This document shows positions 26,601 to 39,092 of a DNA stretch of 64,000 nt, one piece after another (positions within the stretch are counted from its first letter, which is position 1; each line of letters opens with the position of its first letter). Source of the stretch: Brachypodius melanocephalos (Eukaryota > Chordata > Aves > Passeriformes > Pycnonotidae); contig VZSR01001645.1 in the NCBI GenBank assembly GCA_013398615.1, positions 434,001 through 498,000 of the forward strand, in the 5' to 3' direction. Made by a program: the position numbers and the translations under genes. A model generated the notes under the pieces. That model saw nothing but the letters and a program-made list of their open reading frames with translations, searched no databases and had not been told where the DNA came from.

Positions 26601-28336
26601 AAAGTTTTGGAAGCCAGCCAGGTCCAAACATTGTTGCTAAAACTATTAAATCAGACACCATAAATATAAAAGGCCAAAATATTATCACTGCACATAAACA
26701 AAATTGCATACCCTGATAAATTTTGCACACTTTTCTGAGAAGGAAGCCCTAAGATTTTAATTTAAAGGGACACCTCGTGTTAAGCTGCTGAAAACTGGCA
26801 AGGAAAATAGTAATTGAGAATGTTGGGTTTATCCTTTCATGACAGATTATTCTTATGCTACAACATTGCCAGGTTGTGTTGATGGAGGAAAGTTGAATTG
26901 GTTCAGCTTCAGGAGCAATTAAATGGCGAAAGTTGATCATGTCATTAACATAAACTCTCAACAAGTTCGTATGTTGTAATCTTTGTTTCCATGTTGATGT
27001 TTTCAAGGATGTGTATGAATGAAATGCTTTAATTCTGCTTCCAGTGTAATCTGTTTGGTTTTGATTGTCATCTACACCAGGGGCAGAGTTGTGTCTATGG
27101 AGCTCGTTCTAACACTGTTCACACTAATGCAAAGCTAATAATGGTGGCGAAAACATCACTGTGCCAGTGTGTGGCTGTTCTGTTTCAGAAATAGTTTTAA
27201 GAGTTTTTGAATAACGGTGAGATCTGCTGCTCACGTGAGTGAACTCTGTGTTCCTGTGCTGCAGGATCGCTGGTCTTTTCCTCTCTCTTTCTACCCCTTC
27301 TCCCCCATTTTTCCTTTTTCTTCTGTAATTTTTCTGTATGCAAGAGCTGTTCTCTGGAAGTCTTTTTGGAGACTTTCAAGAATTGCAATGGAATACTCTT
27401 CTTGATGCTCCAAGGAAAATGAGGAAAACTGGTTGTGTTGCAAACATTTTCTCTTGCACAATTCCAGATGTTTGAAGACTGACTCAAGAGCTTTCATTTT
27501 CCTTAAAAGCAGGTCCCACAAAGTGGCTTTGGGATAGATGCAGGAGAAACTTCCTTTGCAAGAGGGAAAACCAAACAGAAAGCCCAGGGCACTAAGCTTG
27601 TTTGTGCAGGAAATTCAAATGATCCGTATTTCGCTCAGGTCAGCTCCCAAGAGCGTACAGGAAAACCGATAATTTACTAAGGGATTTCCTTTTGGATTTC
27701 CAGTGACATGTTTGGTTACCATAGCACTGCTGTTTTGACCTGATGATCACTGTAAGGCTGGACATGACATTTTAGGGGACTGGTGTTGGGGGTTTTTGTG
27801 TGTATATGTTTTGTTTTGAGTGTTGAAGAAATGTGGTGAGGGCTGGTGTGTTGGTTAAACTGACTTTTGTAGAAACATTGCTGGAAATATGTTTATGAAG
27901 TATGTATGAAAATATCCAAAGAGTAGTGTACCAAAACAGCTATACTGAAAGAATTGAGGGAAAAGCAAACTTTGTATTCTTTCCAATGGTGTTTAATATT
28001 TCTTCACAAAAAGTTACTTGGTCTGAGCACAGCTCTCTGGAGCCTGGAAGGCTTCTTTCCTCCATGAAAGAAATAGTATTTCAGTTCGAAGATTATTGCA
28101 TTTATACCAGATGAGTTTTGAACATGAAAAGTACTGCATTATCTCCTGATATCCTTTATTGTGTACTTGTAAAACAGAGATGAAAAGCAGATCTTACAAG
28201 CATTCCAAAAACAGATTTTATTTCAATTAGGAAATCTTCCTGATGTTTTGTAACAAACTTGTTTTACGTTAATTTAGATGAATCTCAATGGATTAATGAA
28301 TTAATTAGGGCCTTCTCTTTTTGCCTTTTGGTACAG

Positions 28337-28467
28337 GAATCAGGAACTTAAAGACCTGGGAGAGCTTGCTCCTCACTGGGACAACATGCGCAAAAGTGTG
28401 ATTGCTCACTGCGATCAGATGCTGAGCATGTACCAGGACACTCTTGCAGAGCTTGGAAAGCATACAG
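28337..28467 (+). CDS. INPP4B: INPP4B coding exon 5 of this window
   Basis: This 131-nt exon lies between acceptor GGTACAG and donor GTAGGA. One base completes Arg, then it encodes NQELKDLGELAPHWDNMR, KSVIAHCDQMLSMYQDTL and AELGKHT, plus G of a split Gly codon. The NQE-K-LGEL-PHWDN and HCDQM--MYQD blocks match INPP4B. The high content of charged and leucine residues suggests helical structure. A reverse-oriented CR1 begins 115 bp after its donor. Confidence 0.96.
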
Positions 28468-28582
28468 GTAGGAATCTGGGATTTTATGGAAATAGTCTCC
28501 TATCTGGAAGATTTAAGAATTTACTAGATTGTTAGCTATGAAATACTGGCATATTCAGCGGGAATAAAACACATAAAAATTT

Positions 28583-29235
28583 TAGAATTCTGGGATGGTT
28601 TGGGTTGGAAGGGACCTTAAAGAGTATCAAGTTCTAACCCACCCTGCCACAGGCAGGGGCAGCTTCCTCTAAATCGAGTTGCTCAAACTCCTGTTCAGCC
28701 TGGCCTTGAATGCTTCCAGCAATGAGGCATCTACAGTACTCTGGGCAACGTGTTCCGGTGCCTCACTCTCCTCACATTAAATAATTTCTTTCTTATATCT
28801 AATCCAAATCTTCCCACTTTCAGTTTGAATCTATTCCCCCTTGTCCTGTCATTACATGATCTTGTAAATACTCCCTCTCTAGCTTTCTTGTAAGCTCCCT
28901 CCATGTACTGAAAGGTTGCAATTAGATCAGCCTAAAATCTGTTTTCCAGGTTGAACTTTTCCAATTCTCTCATCCTTTCCTCAGAGCAGAGGTGTTCTAG
29001 CCCTCTAAGCATCTCTGTGACCTCCTGTGGACTCACTCCAGGTGAAGATCCATGTCCCTCCTGTGCTGGGCCCCCAGAGCTGATGCAGCCCTGCAGGTGG
29101 GCTCTCACCAGGGCAGAGCAGAGGGACAGAATCCCCTCCCTCCCTCTCCTGCTGCCCACGGGGCTCTGGTGCAGCCCAGGACACGTTTGGCTCTCTGGGC
29201 TGAGTGCCCATGGCTGGGTCATGTCCAGTGGGCAG
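28583..29235 (-). repeat. CR1 LINE 3' fragment, antisense orientation
   Basis: Read on the + strand, it opens with TGGTTTGGGTTGGAAGGGAC, the reverse complement of the CR1 3' end. It continues through TGTTCAGCCTGGCCTTGAA, a CCCCCTTGTCCTGTCATTAC block, CTCTGTGACCTCCTGTGGAC and a GC-rich segment ending in GGGTCATGTCCAGTGGGCAG. At about 650 bp it is the longest and best-preserved CR1 in the window. Its GC-rich upstream half creates spurious open frames (28932-29462), which I do not count as genes. Confidence 0.95.
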
Positions 29236-32200
29236 TAAAAAAATATATCCTCAGTCTAGAGAGAGCAGTGAATGCTGCCTTGCTCTTTCTCGTGTGGAAA
29301 TGGTGGTCTTGGATTCTGATGTGCACTGAGAGCTCGTTCCCTCACTATCCAACAGAATCCTGTGGTCAGGGTCTATATTATACTCTAGTGTCCACAGGCC
29401 AGTGGAATAAGATAGCATCAGTTACAAATGTGCAGAAAAGACAGCTGATCTTTTCCTCCTGAGAGATTTCTTATTCACAAAAACATGATAAAACATCACC
29501 AGAACAAATGATTTCATCTTTTTAATTGTTTTTTTTTTGGTTTTTTGATTGTTCACAAATCATTCAAGGAACTTCCATAGTTCTTTTCTGTTGTACAAGA
29601 CTACCAGAATAATTTCCTGAATCACACTGTATGTTGATGAAAGTTTTCTGTTTACAGCAGGCCTTTCTGCCTCTCTCTGGCCAATTTATGAGGTATTCCA
29701 CAAGGAAATGGGCAGGTGTGCTCTGAATTACAACAAAGGCCCTGTCATTGTTGCTGCTCTATTGCTGGTGTCAGATTTCTAATACGAGTCCTCCCAATCA
29801 CCATCTCAGAAATGTGTTTTCAATGATCATGCTGCCATTCTTGCTTGAAAATGCTGTTTTATTCTACACTTTCACCATTAGATGTTCTCACTGTGGCCTG
29901 GCTCCCATAATTTTGTGTATGTGGGCACAGCAGTGTATGTCAGAGATAAACATTAGAGTATTTCTGACAGAAAGATACATTATGGTTATGAATATTTGTG
30001 AAAATAGAGCTAGAAGTGATGATAGCATCTTGTGAAAAAAACAGGCAAATGTTTATGAAGTATTTGCAGTATTTTCTTCATGACTGCTAGCTCTCTACAT
30101 ATTCCAGCCAAAACTTCTTGAGTACTGAGAAATGGAACAATCAGGTTCATTATACAACTAACAAATAATAGTAAATTTTTCTTATAGATAATTGGATGCA
30201 TTTACTTTAATATAATGCAACTATAGCACTTACTAGGTGAGACCCATCTTTGCATCCCAAAATAGCCAGTAAAACTTGTTTCTGTCCTTCAGCTATTATC
30301 TTCTAATCTACGACTGAGCATGGTATTTCTCATACCAGATTGCTGTGGGATAGTGTTCTTGGTCACAGAAAAAGAGCAATTCTGTTTTAGTGTATGAGGA
30401 AAAAACAGTCTCTAACTGAAAGTAAGCTTCTTGGAGCATTTGGTCAACTGCTTAAATATTTGTTGGGGAACAAAAAGCTCATATGTTGCACTAAATGTCT
30501 AATAATTTCCACTTTGTTTGCAAAAGTGTAATTTCTTGTATTTATGATTGTTTGCTATCATCAGAATATTCCAGTTCAAATTTTGGCAGACTGCTGTCTA
30601 ACCCAGCATGAAATCTCCTGTGATTCTGTTTTAAATATATATATATGTATTTTCAATCTTTGGCTAATTACATCTTGAAAGCACTTCATGAAGTGTCCAT
30701 AAGCAAGTGAATAAATACAGATAATGAAGGAACCAATGTAATAATTATAACTTGCAGGAAAATGTTGAAAAGATGTTTTGAGATAAAAATAAAAGACAAT
30801 ATAATTTATTAAGCATAAACCCTGCAATACCTGTATTGTGCAAAGTGACTTTCTAAAGGATTTATAATGTTAAAGGACCTGTCTTAATTGGGTCTTGAGA
30901 GAAATAAAGGACCTGGGAAACTGAGAAACCAGCACATATAAAAGAGAAAGGACATTTATCAAAAAACAAAGCAACCGAATAATTGTAGCAAAACTGAGAA
31001 ATAGCGATGAGGTGTACATTTTTCATTTCTTCTCTATAAAAAGTACACTTAATAACTTCAAAAAACAAGATTATAGTCTCTGCTAAGAAAAGCAAGCCAG
31101 ACATATTTGACTTAATACTGTAGTTGCACAAATAGTCATGTTGGTAGCACATTTGTAGATACTTGAAATTCAAGTACTTATGAAGTAAAAATTGCTAAGA
31201 TTAGCAATGTGAGCACAATTTTAATTCAGACTTTTCAAGTCAACACATTTCAAGAAATGCCAAAAACCATTTTGCATTTCAGTTTAGCCAGCACAGGTGT
31301 CTTTCTTCATATTAGAATATTTTCTGAGTTTGGGTTTGAAGTGTTCAGAAGGGCAGATTGCATCTGCAAATAAAATTTCTCCAGAATATTCTCGTGCTCC
31401 CCGAACACAATCTCATGTTGGGCTTTCTGAGTGGCACTCACTTGAACTCAACCAAACTATTTGTGGAATTTAGTGGAGAAGGCTGTTAGGAGACCACCTA
31501 ATTTCTTTTTGTAATTAAGAGATTGCTGTGGAAGTATCAGGAGACCATATTAGTGTTTGACAGCAATTTCACTTTACCAACATTGAAAATGGAGGTTTAA
31601 GAAAATTAAGACTATTTTAAATTTGAGTGGTTTTGGCAAACACTTTTATCCTCAGTAATGTGAGAATTTTAGAGAATGTAAAACATTCTTATTGTAAGGA
31701 AACATACCAGGAAGATTTAAAGATTGGGTAACAAAATCCCCAGTAATTTCAGGTGAATTTAAACCACAGATTTGATGACCTTGGGAGGGAGCAGAACTTG
31801 GAAAATTATTAGTTTGTTTCAATTTGACCTGAAATCATCCCCAAATGATTTCTCCTACACCCCAATTTATTTGTTTTTCTGTTTCAGTCATCAAACTGAA
31901 AAATCTATCATTCATCCAGCCCTAAAGGAGGAAAAAAAGACAGTCAAGGCTAAGGCAATTGAATATTGCTCTCAAAAACTGGACACTATCCCTGCCTCTG
32001 TCACAAAGTTCCTGTGTAGGCAAGTCAGACTTGAGAAGTGTTCAGTATGTTGTTCTTTTTTGGAAGCCTGGCACTAGACACAAGTTGTTTTGCAGAAGTG
32101 CTTGGTGTTTATGTATGCAATCCAGCCCAATGGGGGCTGTTCTTCCAAAATGGAATGTGATGTTGCATTATAATGTCCTGTTCTGCAGGACAAGTTCTTC

Positions 32201-33379
32201 CACATCTTACGTCGATGCATTGTTTCTTAAATGTTTGTTCTCTAACATTAGGATGGGTGAAATTATAACTCAGCCAGTTAAAACTATTTTATAAAAATTT
32301 GTAAAGCCCTTAGAGGCTGTTCACACGTATATAGTAGACAGATTTGAGGAAATTAATAACCATGGCTTTGAGGGAGGTTTGAGCAACATGTTTAAATCCT
32401 GAATAAATACTGAAATAAATGTTGAAAATAAGATATTGAATCCCTGCTTCTAAAATGAGCAGCAAAGACACTGAACATTCAATGAACTGGTAAAAGCTGA
32501 TAGATTGTTGAAGCCCATTTCACAGTTCTTCTTCAGGTGGATGTCAGATGAAATCTGCATCTATATTCTGATACTTCCTAACTATGAAGAGTTTGATCTT
32601 TCAACAATAATAACAAGAATTGTTTTAATTGAGGGAATGTAATTTTTTTTTTTTTTTTAGTTCTTAAATAAAACTTACCAAGTTACTTAAAAACAGACTA
32701 TACTTAAAATTAGTTTTATGATATGGATACTATTGATAAATTCAGATTGAAGTGTTAATTCCACTGCATGGATCTCATATCTGAGCAAATCTAGTAACTG
32801 ATAGTAGGCTCTTCCTCCTACTCTTCTTTCACTGTCCTTTTAGTCTACTCTCATTTGTGCCCCTCTTGTTCAGCCAATGTTTCCTTGCCTCAGGTCCAAT
32901 TGAACTTGGTCTCAGCTGAATTCTCAGAAATAATCTGCCCCCTTTCTGTTCTCTTTCCAGATTACTTACAGTCTCCTTCCCTGCACTATTCTCATTTCTT
33001 TGCTGATAGTTTGAGTTGCCTTCACTATCCCCTCCTAATTGCCTGTATTTTTCACATGCAGGTTTCACACTGCATCATCAACAGCTCCTGACTTCAATCT
33101 GCATCCTCGGGTTTCCTGTCTAATTTGAAATTTTGACTCCTGTAAATTGCTTTTCTTCCTAGCTTTGCTCTTCATCTGTGTTAAATTATTGTTTTAAGTT
33201 CCTAAGCTTAGGGAGCAGCCTAAGCAAGCTTGGCTGGTCTGGAGCATCATTGGTGCCCTCTGGCAGTATGGTTTCTGGTGGGAGTCTCTGTGCTTAGTCC
33301 TGCTGGAAACTATGGGAGTCTCAACAGAAAAATGCTACCAAGTCTTGACTGAGCAAGCACAAAACAATTTAAAATTTCT

Positions 33380-33410
33380 CCTTTACCTTTTCCTTTACCT
33401 CCTTTACCTT
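33380..33410. repeat. Short CCTTTACC tandem
   Basis: CCTTTACC occurs three times, starting at about 33380, 33392 and 33401. This is a pyrimidine-rich minor simple repeat. Confidence 0.7.
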
Positions 33411-34211
33411 TGAACCTTGACAAAATTTATTTAAAAATTCTACCTGAATGAGAGGAATTTTGGTTCTAATATTTAATAGTTGGCAAAATGAGAGGGTGTA
33501 GAAAAAATGGCCTAGGTAAATGTTGGGTTGCCTGAGTTAGAAGACAAAGCCACCTATCTTTCCTAATCTACACTCTTGTATTTTATACAGATTCTGTATC
33601 AAATATCCTCAGGTAAATTTCATTTTCATACTGTCAGACTTTACTTATATTCCTTTAAACCACCATAAAACTACTCATAATCTCATACTTTTGAAATATG
33701 CAGCCATAGTCAAATTTTTTTGTTGTTGTTTTTCCAAGGCATGATGCCTCCTGTGAACTAATATATGGCTTTCTTTAACATAGTTTCTTTCTGTATTTGA
33801 GCTTTCTGGGAAGAATGCACAGCCTATTCAATATAATACTTTGAAGAAATGTTATTTGGAAAAATGCAATGCCATCTGTACCCTTGTGGTTTTAGCACAG
33901 AATAAACATAATGCTCATTAACTGCTACATTGTCTCCAGGAGACTGCAGACTGATTTCAGACAGCAGGGAAAAGTATCTATGTCCTAGAATAAAAAATTA
34001 GATTGTTCTGTGAATTAAAAGCTGGTTTGTTGCTTCCAGTATGGATACATGCTGAGACTCAGTTAGTGAACCTTTCATCCTGTAATACGCAATTACACAT
34101 CAAAAGTAAATTCAAATTACTCCAGACATACAAGTATTGTCCTCACTTTAAAAGGAATACAAAAACATCTGGGTGCTTAAGACAATGATTCTTTAAACTT
34201 TTGTTTTTCAG

Positions 34212-34316
34212 GTTCTTCCTTTAAGTCAAGCTGTAGCAAAGGAGAAAAAACACTAGAATTCATCCCAATAAATCTTCATCTGCAAAGAATGCACGTGCAT
34301 AGTCCTCGATTGAAAG
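34212..34316 (+). CDS. INPP4B: INPP4B coding exon 6 of this window
   Basis: This 105-nt exon lies between acceptor TTGTTTTTCAG and donor GTGAGG. It completes a split Gly and encodes SSFKSSCSKGEKTLEF, IPINLHLQRMHVHS and PRLK, ending with G of a split Asp. It corresponds to the INPP4B segment with the Ser-rich patch before EKTLEF-PINLHLQRM. Its length is a multiple of three and it is phase 1 at both ends, so it could be skipped without a frameshift. The Ser/Lys-rich start might be a phosphorylation target, but that is only an inference. Confidence 0.96.
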
Positions 34317-37300
34317 GTGAGGAAATTCCCCAAGTATGACAAAGTATGCTTTGAAATACAGTTACACTGGAATTTAGAAATCGAGTCCAAAGTTAAAGCT
34401 GTGCAAGGAATTTTTCTGTGTCATCCTCTGATGCCACAAGTTGTGGACATTTACTGCAGATCTTGGAAAACTAACGGGTGATTAACTAAATTTCTTTTAA
34501 GTTCCTTTCTGAAAATAGATTCCAGGGATGTGTTCATTTTGTTCCTATGACACTTCAAGCAAATAAGCAAATGCAGAATATATGCTCACTGAAATGTATT
34601 GGTAACCTATGCATGGTTAAAAATATTCTGTTGTAGCAGTGCAGAACTAATGCTGTCATAGCGATTTGTAGTGACACACTGCACAATGCTCAGTAAGATC
34701 CTTCTTGGGCACCCACTTAATTTTTCATTGTGATCCATAAAAAGCCAGACTCAACCCTCTTGTTTTAAGGTGGCTTCCCACCCCCACCTACCAGTTTGCC
34801 ATGAGAGATAGTGACAGAGTACAGTACAGAACTTTTCCTTCCAGAAATTGCTGGGATCAGCTCACCAGCCCAGGTGATGGGAGTTCCATAAAGAACAGTA
34901 TTCCTTCTAAACTTAATTTATTAGGAAGTTGTAATGAGCCCAGCACTGCTTGGTTCTAAATCAGCTTCTGCAGTGCTACCCTGTCATGCCCACCTACCCC
35001 ATGTAAGCATTCACTCAGTGTTGAGTGAAAATGCCTCACTGATTATGCTGAAAATACTGCAAACTTCCAACATCTCCTGGAAAGGGGCTATAACTTTCTA
35101 TAACATCATCTGTGGCTCTTTTTAACACAGAATTCTGTTATTGCTGCTTGCATATGATTTTAGCAACTTCCTTTACAGATCAAAGATTACACTGATACAT
35201 AACTATATGACCAAGTCACAGCACAGTGAATAGTTTGGTGATAAATTGAGATCTGTTAAATTTGCTGTCACTACAAATGCAGAAATTACATTCTGTAAGG
35301 TTTTTGCCTTATTAATGCACTCTGCATCTAAGACTGTGGTAAAACTCCTGTTTTATACTGTGTGAGGCTGATGTTCACCCACTTCCAAGTTGGAACACAG
35401 AGACTTCCAATTATCTGTTAAATACTGATTTGGTCAACATTTTGTTATTTCTTTTACTAAAAAACTGTGCCTCCAAACATTTCAACAAGATGGTGATTTA
35501 TAGTGACATAATGTGACAGCACAGATTTTAGTTTATTGTTTTGAAGTTAATTAATTAACTCAAAAGCAGTTTTAGATTTGTAATAGTGGCCAGAAGCTTA
35601 ATATTATGTCTTTTCAAGAAAACCTTTTTGTGAACAGGACACTGTATGTCTATTTACTAAATAAAGAGAAAAAGAAAATGAAAAAAAAAAAGAAAATTAA
35701 ATATGTGACTTACTCAAGCACCCACAACTTTTACAGTACTGGAGTTTTCTTTTGGAGTTTTATTAATTTTCTCCCTTCTTCTCCAAAACCATTTTGCTTT
35801 GGGCACATGGTTAATCCATAATCAAAAAGGGTACAGAAAGAGATAAGTGTTAGAATTGTTCTCGTTGTCTTCTAAATTTGGGTTTTTAGATTATAAAATT
35901 CTGCCTCTATTACTTTACTAATGTTCACTGTGTCTTGTATTAGATAGGTACAGTCTGAACAGTTTCTAGCAATTGCTAATCAATCTGGAGTAGGCAGCAC
36001 TTTGACATTAAGTTGGTCTTTCTCAGCTCATGCTTTGCTTGGCATATATCAAAGGAGACCTGGAATATAACCAGGAGAATGACATTGGAATGGGGAGAAT
36101 AAAAATTCATAGAGGTGGCAAACAAACAAACTAGTGATCCATACAGTGCCATTAACATTTACACTATTGCATATCTTAATTTTGGGAATCACTACTTCTG
36201 TATGGGTCAACAGTATCCCTATCCATTTGATAAACACCACATTGTGCTCTGTTCATCATACTAGAGAGCTTAAATTTATATATTGACGTAGCTTTGCTTT
36301 TGTTCCTGTTCACAATATGTGCTTGTTTTGAATAGATTTGGTGAACTGAAGTGATTTTTATTTTGCATCTGGCCAGTTTGAGACACTGACTGCCTCCTGT
36401 GGAGGCAGGCAGGTTGACTCAAAATTGGGATTGAGCTGTTCTTGATGATAAGCTACAGCTCCTGTGGAGCTCTGCTGCATTTTAAGCTCTGTCTTCACTG
36501 CAGAGGAGCATCAGCAGTAGCCTGCTCTTGCTTGGTGGTTCTGAGTTACTGGAGCACTCCTGTGGCGGTGCACTGATGCTGACCCTGCACGTCCTTCACA
36601 AGGAGCTGCCCTGATGTGTAAGCAGAGCACATCACAAGGCATTCCTCCCCAGCCTTGCAGCTCTCCCTGCTGCCCTGTGCTCTGGGAAGTGGCAGTGAGA
36701 TTGCCCCGTGCCCATCACCAGGCGTGGATGGTTGCTCCTCACCCCTTGCCATCCCCACTCCCCCGTGTAGGTTGTGTGAGGCAGCTGCTCAGCTGTGCTG
36801 GGAGGGTTCCCACCTCTGCTCCTTGACCATGTCAAGAGGAGACCACAGGCTGAATAAAGGCTTTCTTCTGGATAAATCCTCCCCTCCCAAAGTAACTATA
36901 AACAGGGTCATGTCTATTTTTTAAAACAGTCAGAACCAGGGTTTAGTCTTTTAAATGTTTTCCTGTCATTTCATGAGTTATCTCTAAACATATTCAGAAC
37001 CCTGATGAGTTCATCTCTTATCTTGATTTCGAGCCACTGCCGTTTTAAGCAAATACAACTCCTTATTGTCAGGTACCAATGGAGCTCTAATAGCCCAAGG
37101 ATATGTATTATGGATAAATCTGTATTAAGACCTGAAAGAATGGGCTATTTAAGAATCCTGAAGCTCACCTTAGGCTAATGAAATTATGTCACTTCTCCTT
37201 TTAAGTGAATATTGAAGAGTCGCCAACTCATTAGAGCTCAAATCAATTTGAGCAAATATGTTCTGAGTTTCAACTGGGGAAGTAAAGCATAGTTCATTAA

Positions 37301-38515
37301 CTGTGAATCATTTGTACAGTGTTCTTGCTTCTAGGGATATTTATCATCAGAATGAAATAAAAGCTCTATTTTAGGAGAAGACTAGATTTTCATTTACATG
37401 CGAAACTTCCTTGATGAATAAAACGGTTCTCAAAAAACATCCTGTAATGTTTCCTTTAGAAATACATTTTAAGAATGAGGCATTCTGAACTGTATTTTTA
37501 TACATCCAGTAAGTTCAGGTACAAAATTGGTATTTAGTGTAAATGTAAATTTAAACTTTGAAGAAATAATTCTTGTGGTGTAGGATGTAATTAAATCTTC
37601 ATCTCTGCACTGACAATCAATCACAAGCTCTTTTAAAAATGACGTTTCGGCTCCATTTCTGTAAGTATATACCACACAGAAAGTTCATCCCCTGTGTCAT
37701 AAGACATCAGGTATATACAGAAAGAGACAACACTTTGTTTCATCAGCAAGAATTTCAGTAGTATGGTTTATTTTCTATTCTGGTAGCTTCCCAGCTGAGA
37801 ACAAGTGACTTTCTCTGTGTTCATAAACATATATAAAAAGTTAGTGCATGTCATAAAGCAGAGTTCTCCAATTTAGCATTAAACACCATTATATCTGAAA
37901 GTACATTAGCGTTACATCTAAACAAATTCCAAGTAGAAAAGAGTAGGGATTTTTTTCTAGTCTGATTGACTTCTCCGGGAATGCAGTGAATTCATTGTCA
38001 CTTGTAATCTTTAAATCAAGATTAGATGCCTAAACAAAGAGATGCCTTCACTCAACCAAGAGACATAAGCTTGATGCAGGAATCATTAGCTGTAACTCTG
38101 TAGCCTCTATTATTCACTCAGACTATTCCATCATAATGGTCTCTTTTGACTCTAAAATGCTTGAATCTGTGCATCTCAACATGACTATAAGTTAAATAAT
38201 GAAAGGGGCAATAAAGAGAAATACACAATGGGCCAATTTACTTGGCAGCTTTGTAAACTGCAGAGCTGGAATATTGTTCAGCACTGCAGCACATAATTTA
38301 GATGTAGCCATAAATCAGATGAAACTTTTAAAGTGTGCAGGTGGCTGTATGGAAAGATTGATCAGCTCTTGGGCCTTCTTGGGACACAGATTATCAGTTA
38401 TTCCCTGGAAATGATATAGACTTGTCCTTACTTTTTGTAGAGTAGATGTCACAGTGTTGCCATGACTTGAGGATGGGAGCATTCAAACGTCTGTGTTTGT
38501 CTATTCCCATTCCAG
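34317..38515 (+). other. INPP4B: INPP4B intron (4,199 bp)
   Basis: GTGAGG...CCATTCCAG intron. It is mostly AT-rich unique sequence. The exception is a GC-rich patch at 36390-36840 with hairpin-forming CTCCTGTGG cores. The overlapping open frames of 67-89 codons on both strands inside that patch reflect base composition, not a gene that I recognise. Confidence 0.88.
36390..36840. other. GC-rich intronic patch with repeated hairpin core
   Basis: This patch is clearly richer in G and C than the surrounding intron. It holds perfect inverted repeats CTGCCTCC/GGAGGCAG (36390-36408) and AGCTCC/GGAGCT (36457-36471), both with loop TGT, and a third CTCCTGTGG at 36557-36565 with a degenerate partner arm. 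It does not have the CpG density of a promoter island. It could be an ancient repeat that I cannot name or a conserved regulatory element. Confidence 0.5.
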
Positions 38516-38624
38516 ATGCTCTGTATGACGTTATCACTGTGGGAGCCCCGGCAGCGCACTTCCAAGGATTTAAAAATAGTGGTCTAAGGAAACTGCTGAG
38601 TAAATTTGAGGCAGAAAGACGAAA
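38516..38624 (+). CDS. INPP4B: INPP4B coding exon 7 of this window
   Basis: This 109-nt exon lies between acceptor CCCATTCCAG and the near-perfect donor GTAAGT. It completes Asp and encodes ALYDVITVGAPAAHFQGF, KNSGLRKLLSKF and EAERR, ending with AA of a split Asn. The DVITVGAPAAH-QGFK--GLRKLL block is a hallmark shared by INPP4A and INPP4B; the INPP4B-type residues in this and the flanking exons decide the paralogue. A CR1 copy begins 221 bp after the donor. Confidence 0.97.
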
Positions 38625-38845
38625 GTAAGTACTCCTTCCAGTAGCTGGGAAAATACTGTTAAGGTCATGTTAAAATGCTGTGAGCTCACTGAGTAACAAA
38701 ACAGTTTATCCTGCTGAATGAATGGAGGATTAGAATCTTGTAGGATTGGACATTGGATTCGTAAAATATTTCCCTTATTTTCCCTGCTTTGCTGAAAATT
38801 GAAGCACAGTCTACCTTTAGTGTTAAGACTAATTTTGCATAAACA

Positions 38846-39092
38846 CAGGAAATGGCCTCAAGCTGCACCAGGGGATGTTCAGCTTGGGCATCAGGAAGGG
38901 ATTTCTTCATGAAAAGGGTTGTTGTGCATAGAAACAGGCTTCCCAGGGAAGTGGTGGAGTCATCATCCCAGGAAGTGTTCAAGAAAAGGCAGGACTTGGC
39001 ACTTGGTGCTATGGTTTAGTTGATACGATTGTTCTGTCAAAGGCTGGACTTGATGATCTTGGAGGTCTTTTGCAACCTTAATGATTCAAAAT
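38846..39092 (+). repeat. CR1 LINE 3' fragment, sense orientation
   Basis: About 245 bp of CR1 3' end: GGAAATGGCCTCAAGCTGCA, then GGGATTTCTTCATGAAAAGG, ACAGGCTTCCCAGGGAAGTG, GTGTTCAAGAAAAGGCAG and CTGGACTTGATGATCTTGGA. It is 5'-truncated and moderately diverged. Confidence 0.95.

Larger units (their letters stand above)
18524..28336 (+). other. INPP4B: INPP4B intron (9,813 bp, longest here)
   Basis: GTAAGG...TTTTGGTACAG intron. It contains T/G-rich simple repeats at 20485-20556 and 23634-23676. From about 20150 to 23275 there is no open frame of 60 codons or more on either strand. No CR1 copy was seen. The acceptor is only moderately pyrimidine-rich (CCTTCTCTTTTTGCCTTTTG, then GTACAG). Confidence 0.9.
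28468..34211 (+). other. INPP4B: INPP4B intron (5,744 bp)
   Basis: GTAGGA...TTTTTCAG intron. It contains an antisense CR1 at 28583-29235, a T-run at 32643-32660 and a short CCTTTACC tandem at 33380-33410. The open frame starting at 31772 follows a good-looking acceptor near 31886, but its frame does not join the neighbouring exons. Confidence 0.9.

Noticed and set aside
28932..29462. Several overlapping open frames on both strands
   Set aside because: They fall largely inside the GC-rich half of the antisense CR1 copy and do not correspond to the CR1 reverse transcriptase.
31887..32077. Exon-like open stretch after a TTTTTCTGTTTCAG acceptor
   Set aside because: The open frame does not match the phase of the neighbouring exons. 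In the correct phase a stop appears early, and the flanking exons already join to give continuous INPP4B protein.
36546..36924. Overlapping open frames of 67-89 codons on both strands
   Set aside because: High GC lowers stop-codon frequency here. No frame shows a family resemblance or compatible splice sites.
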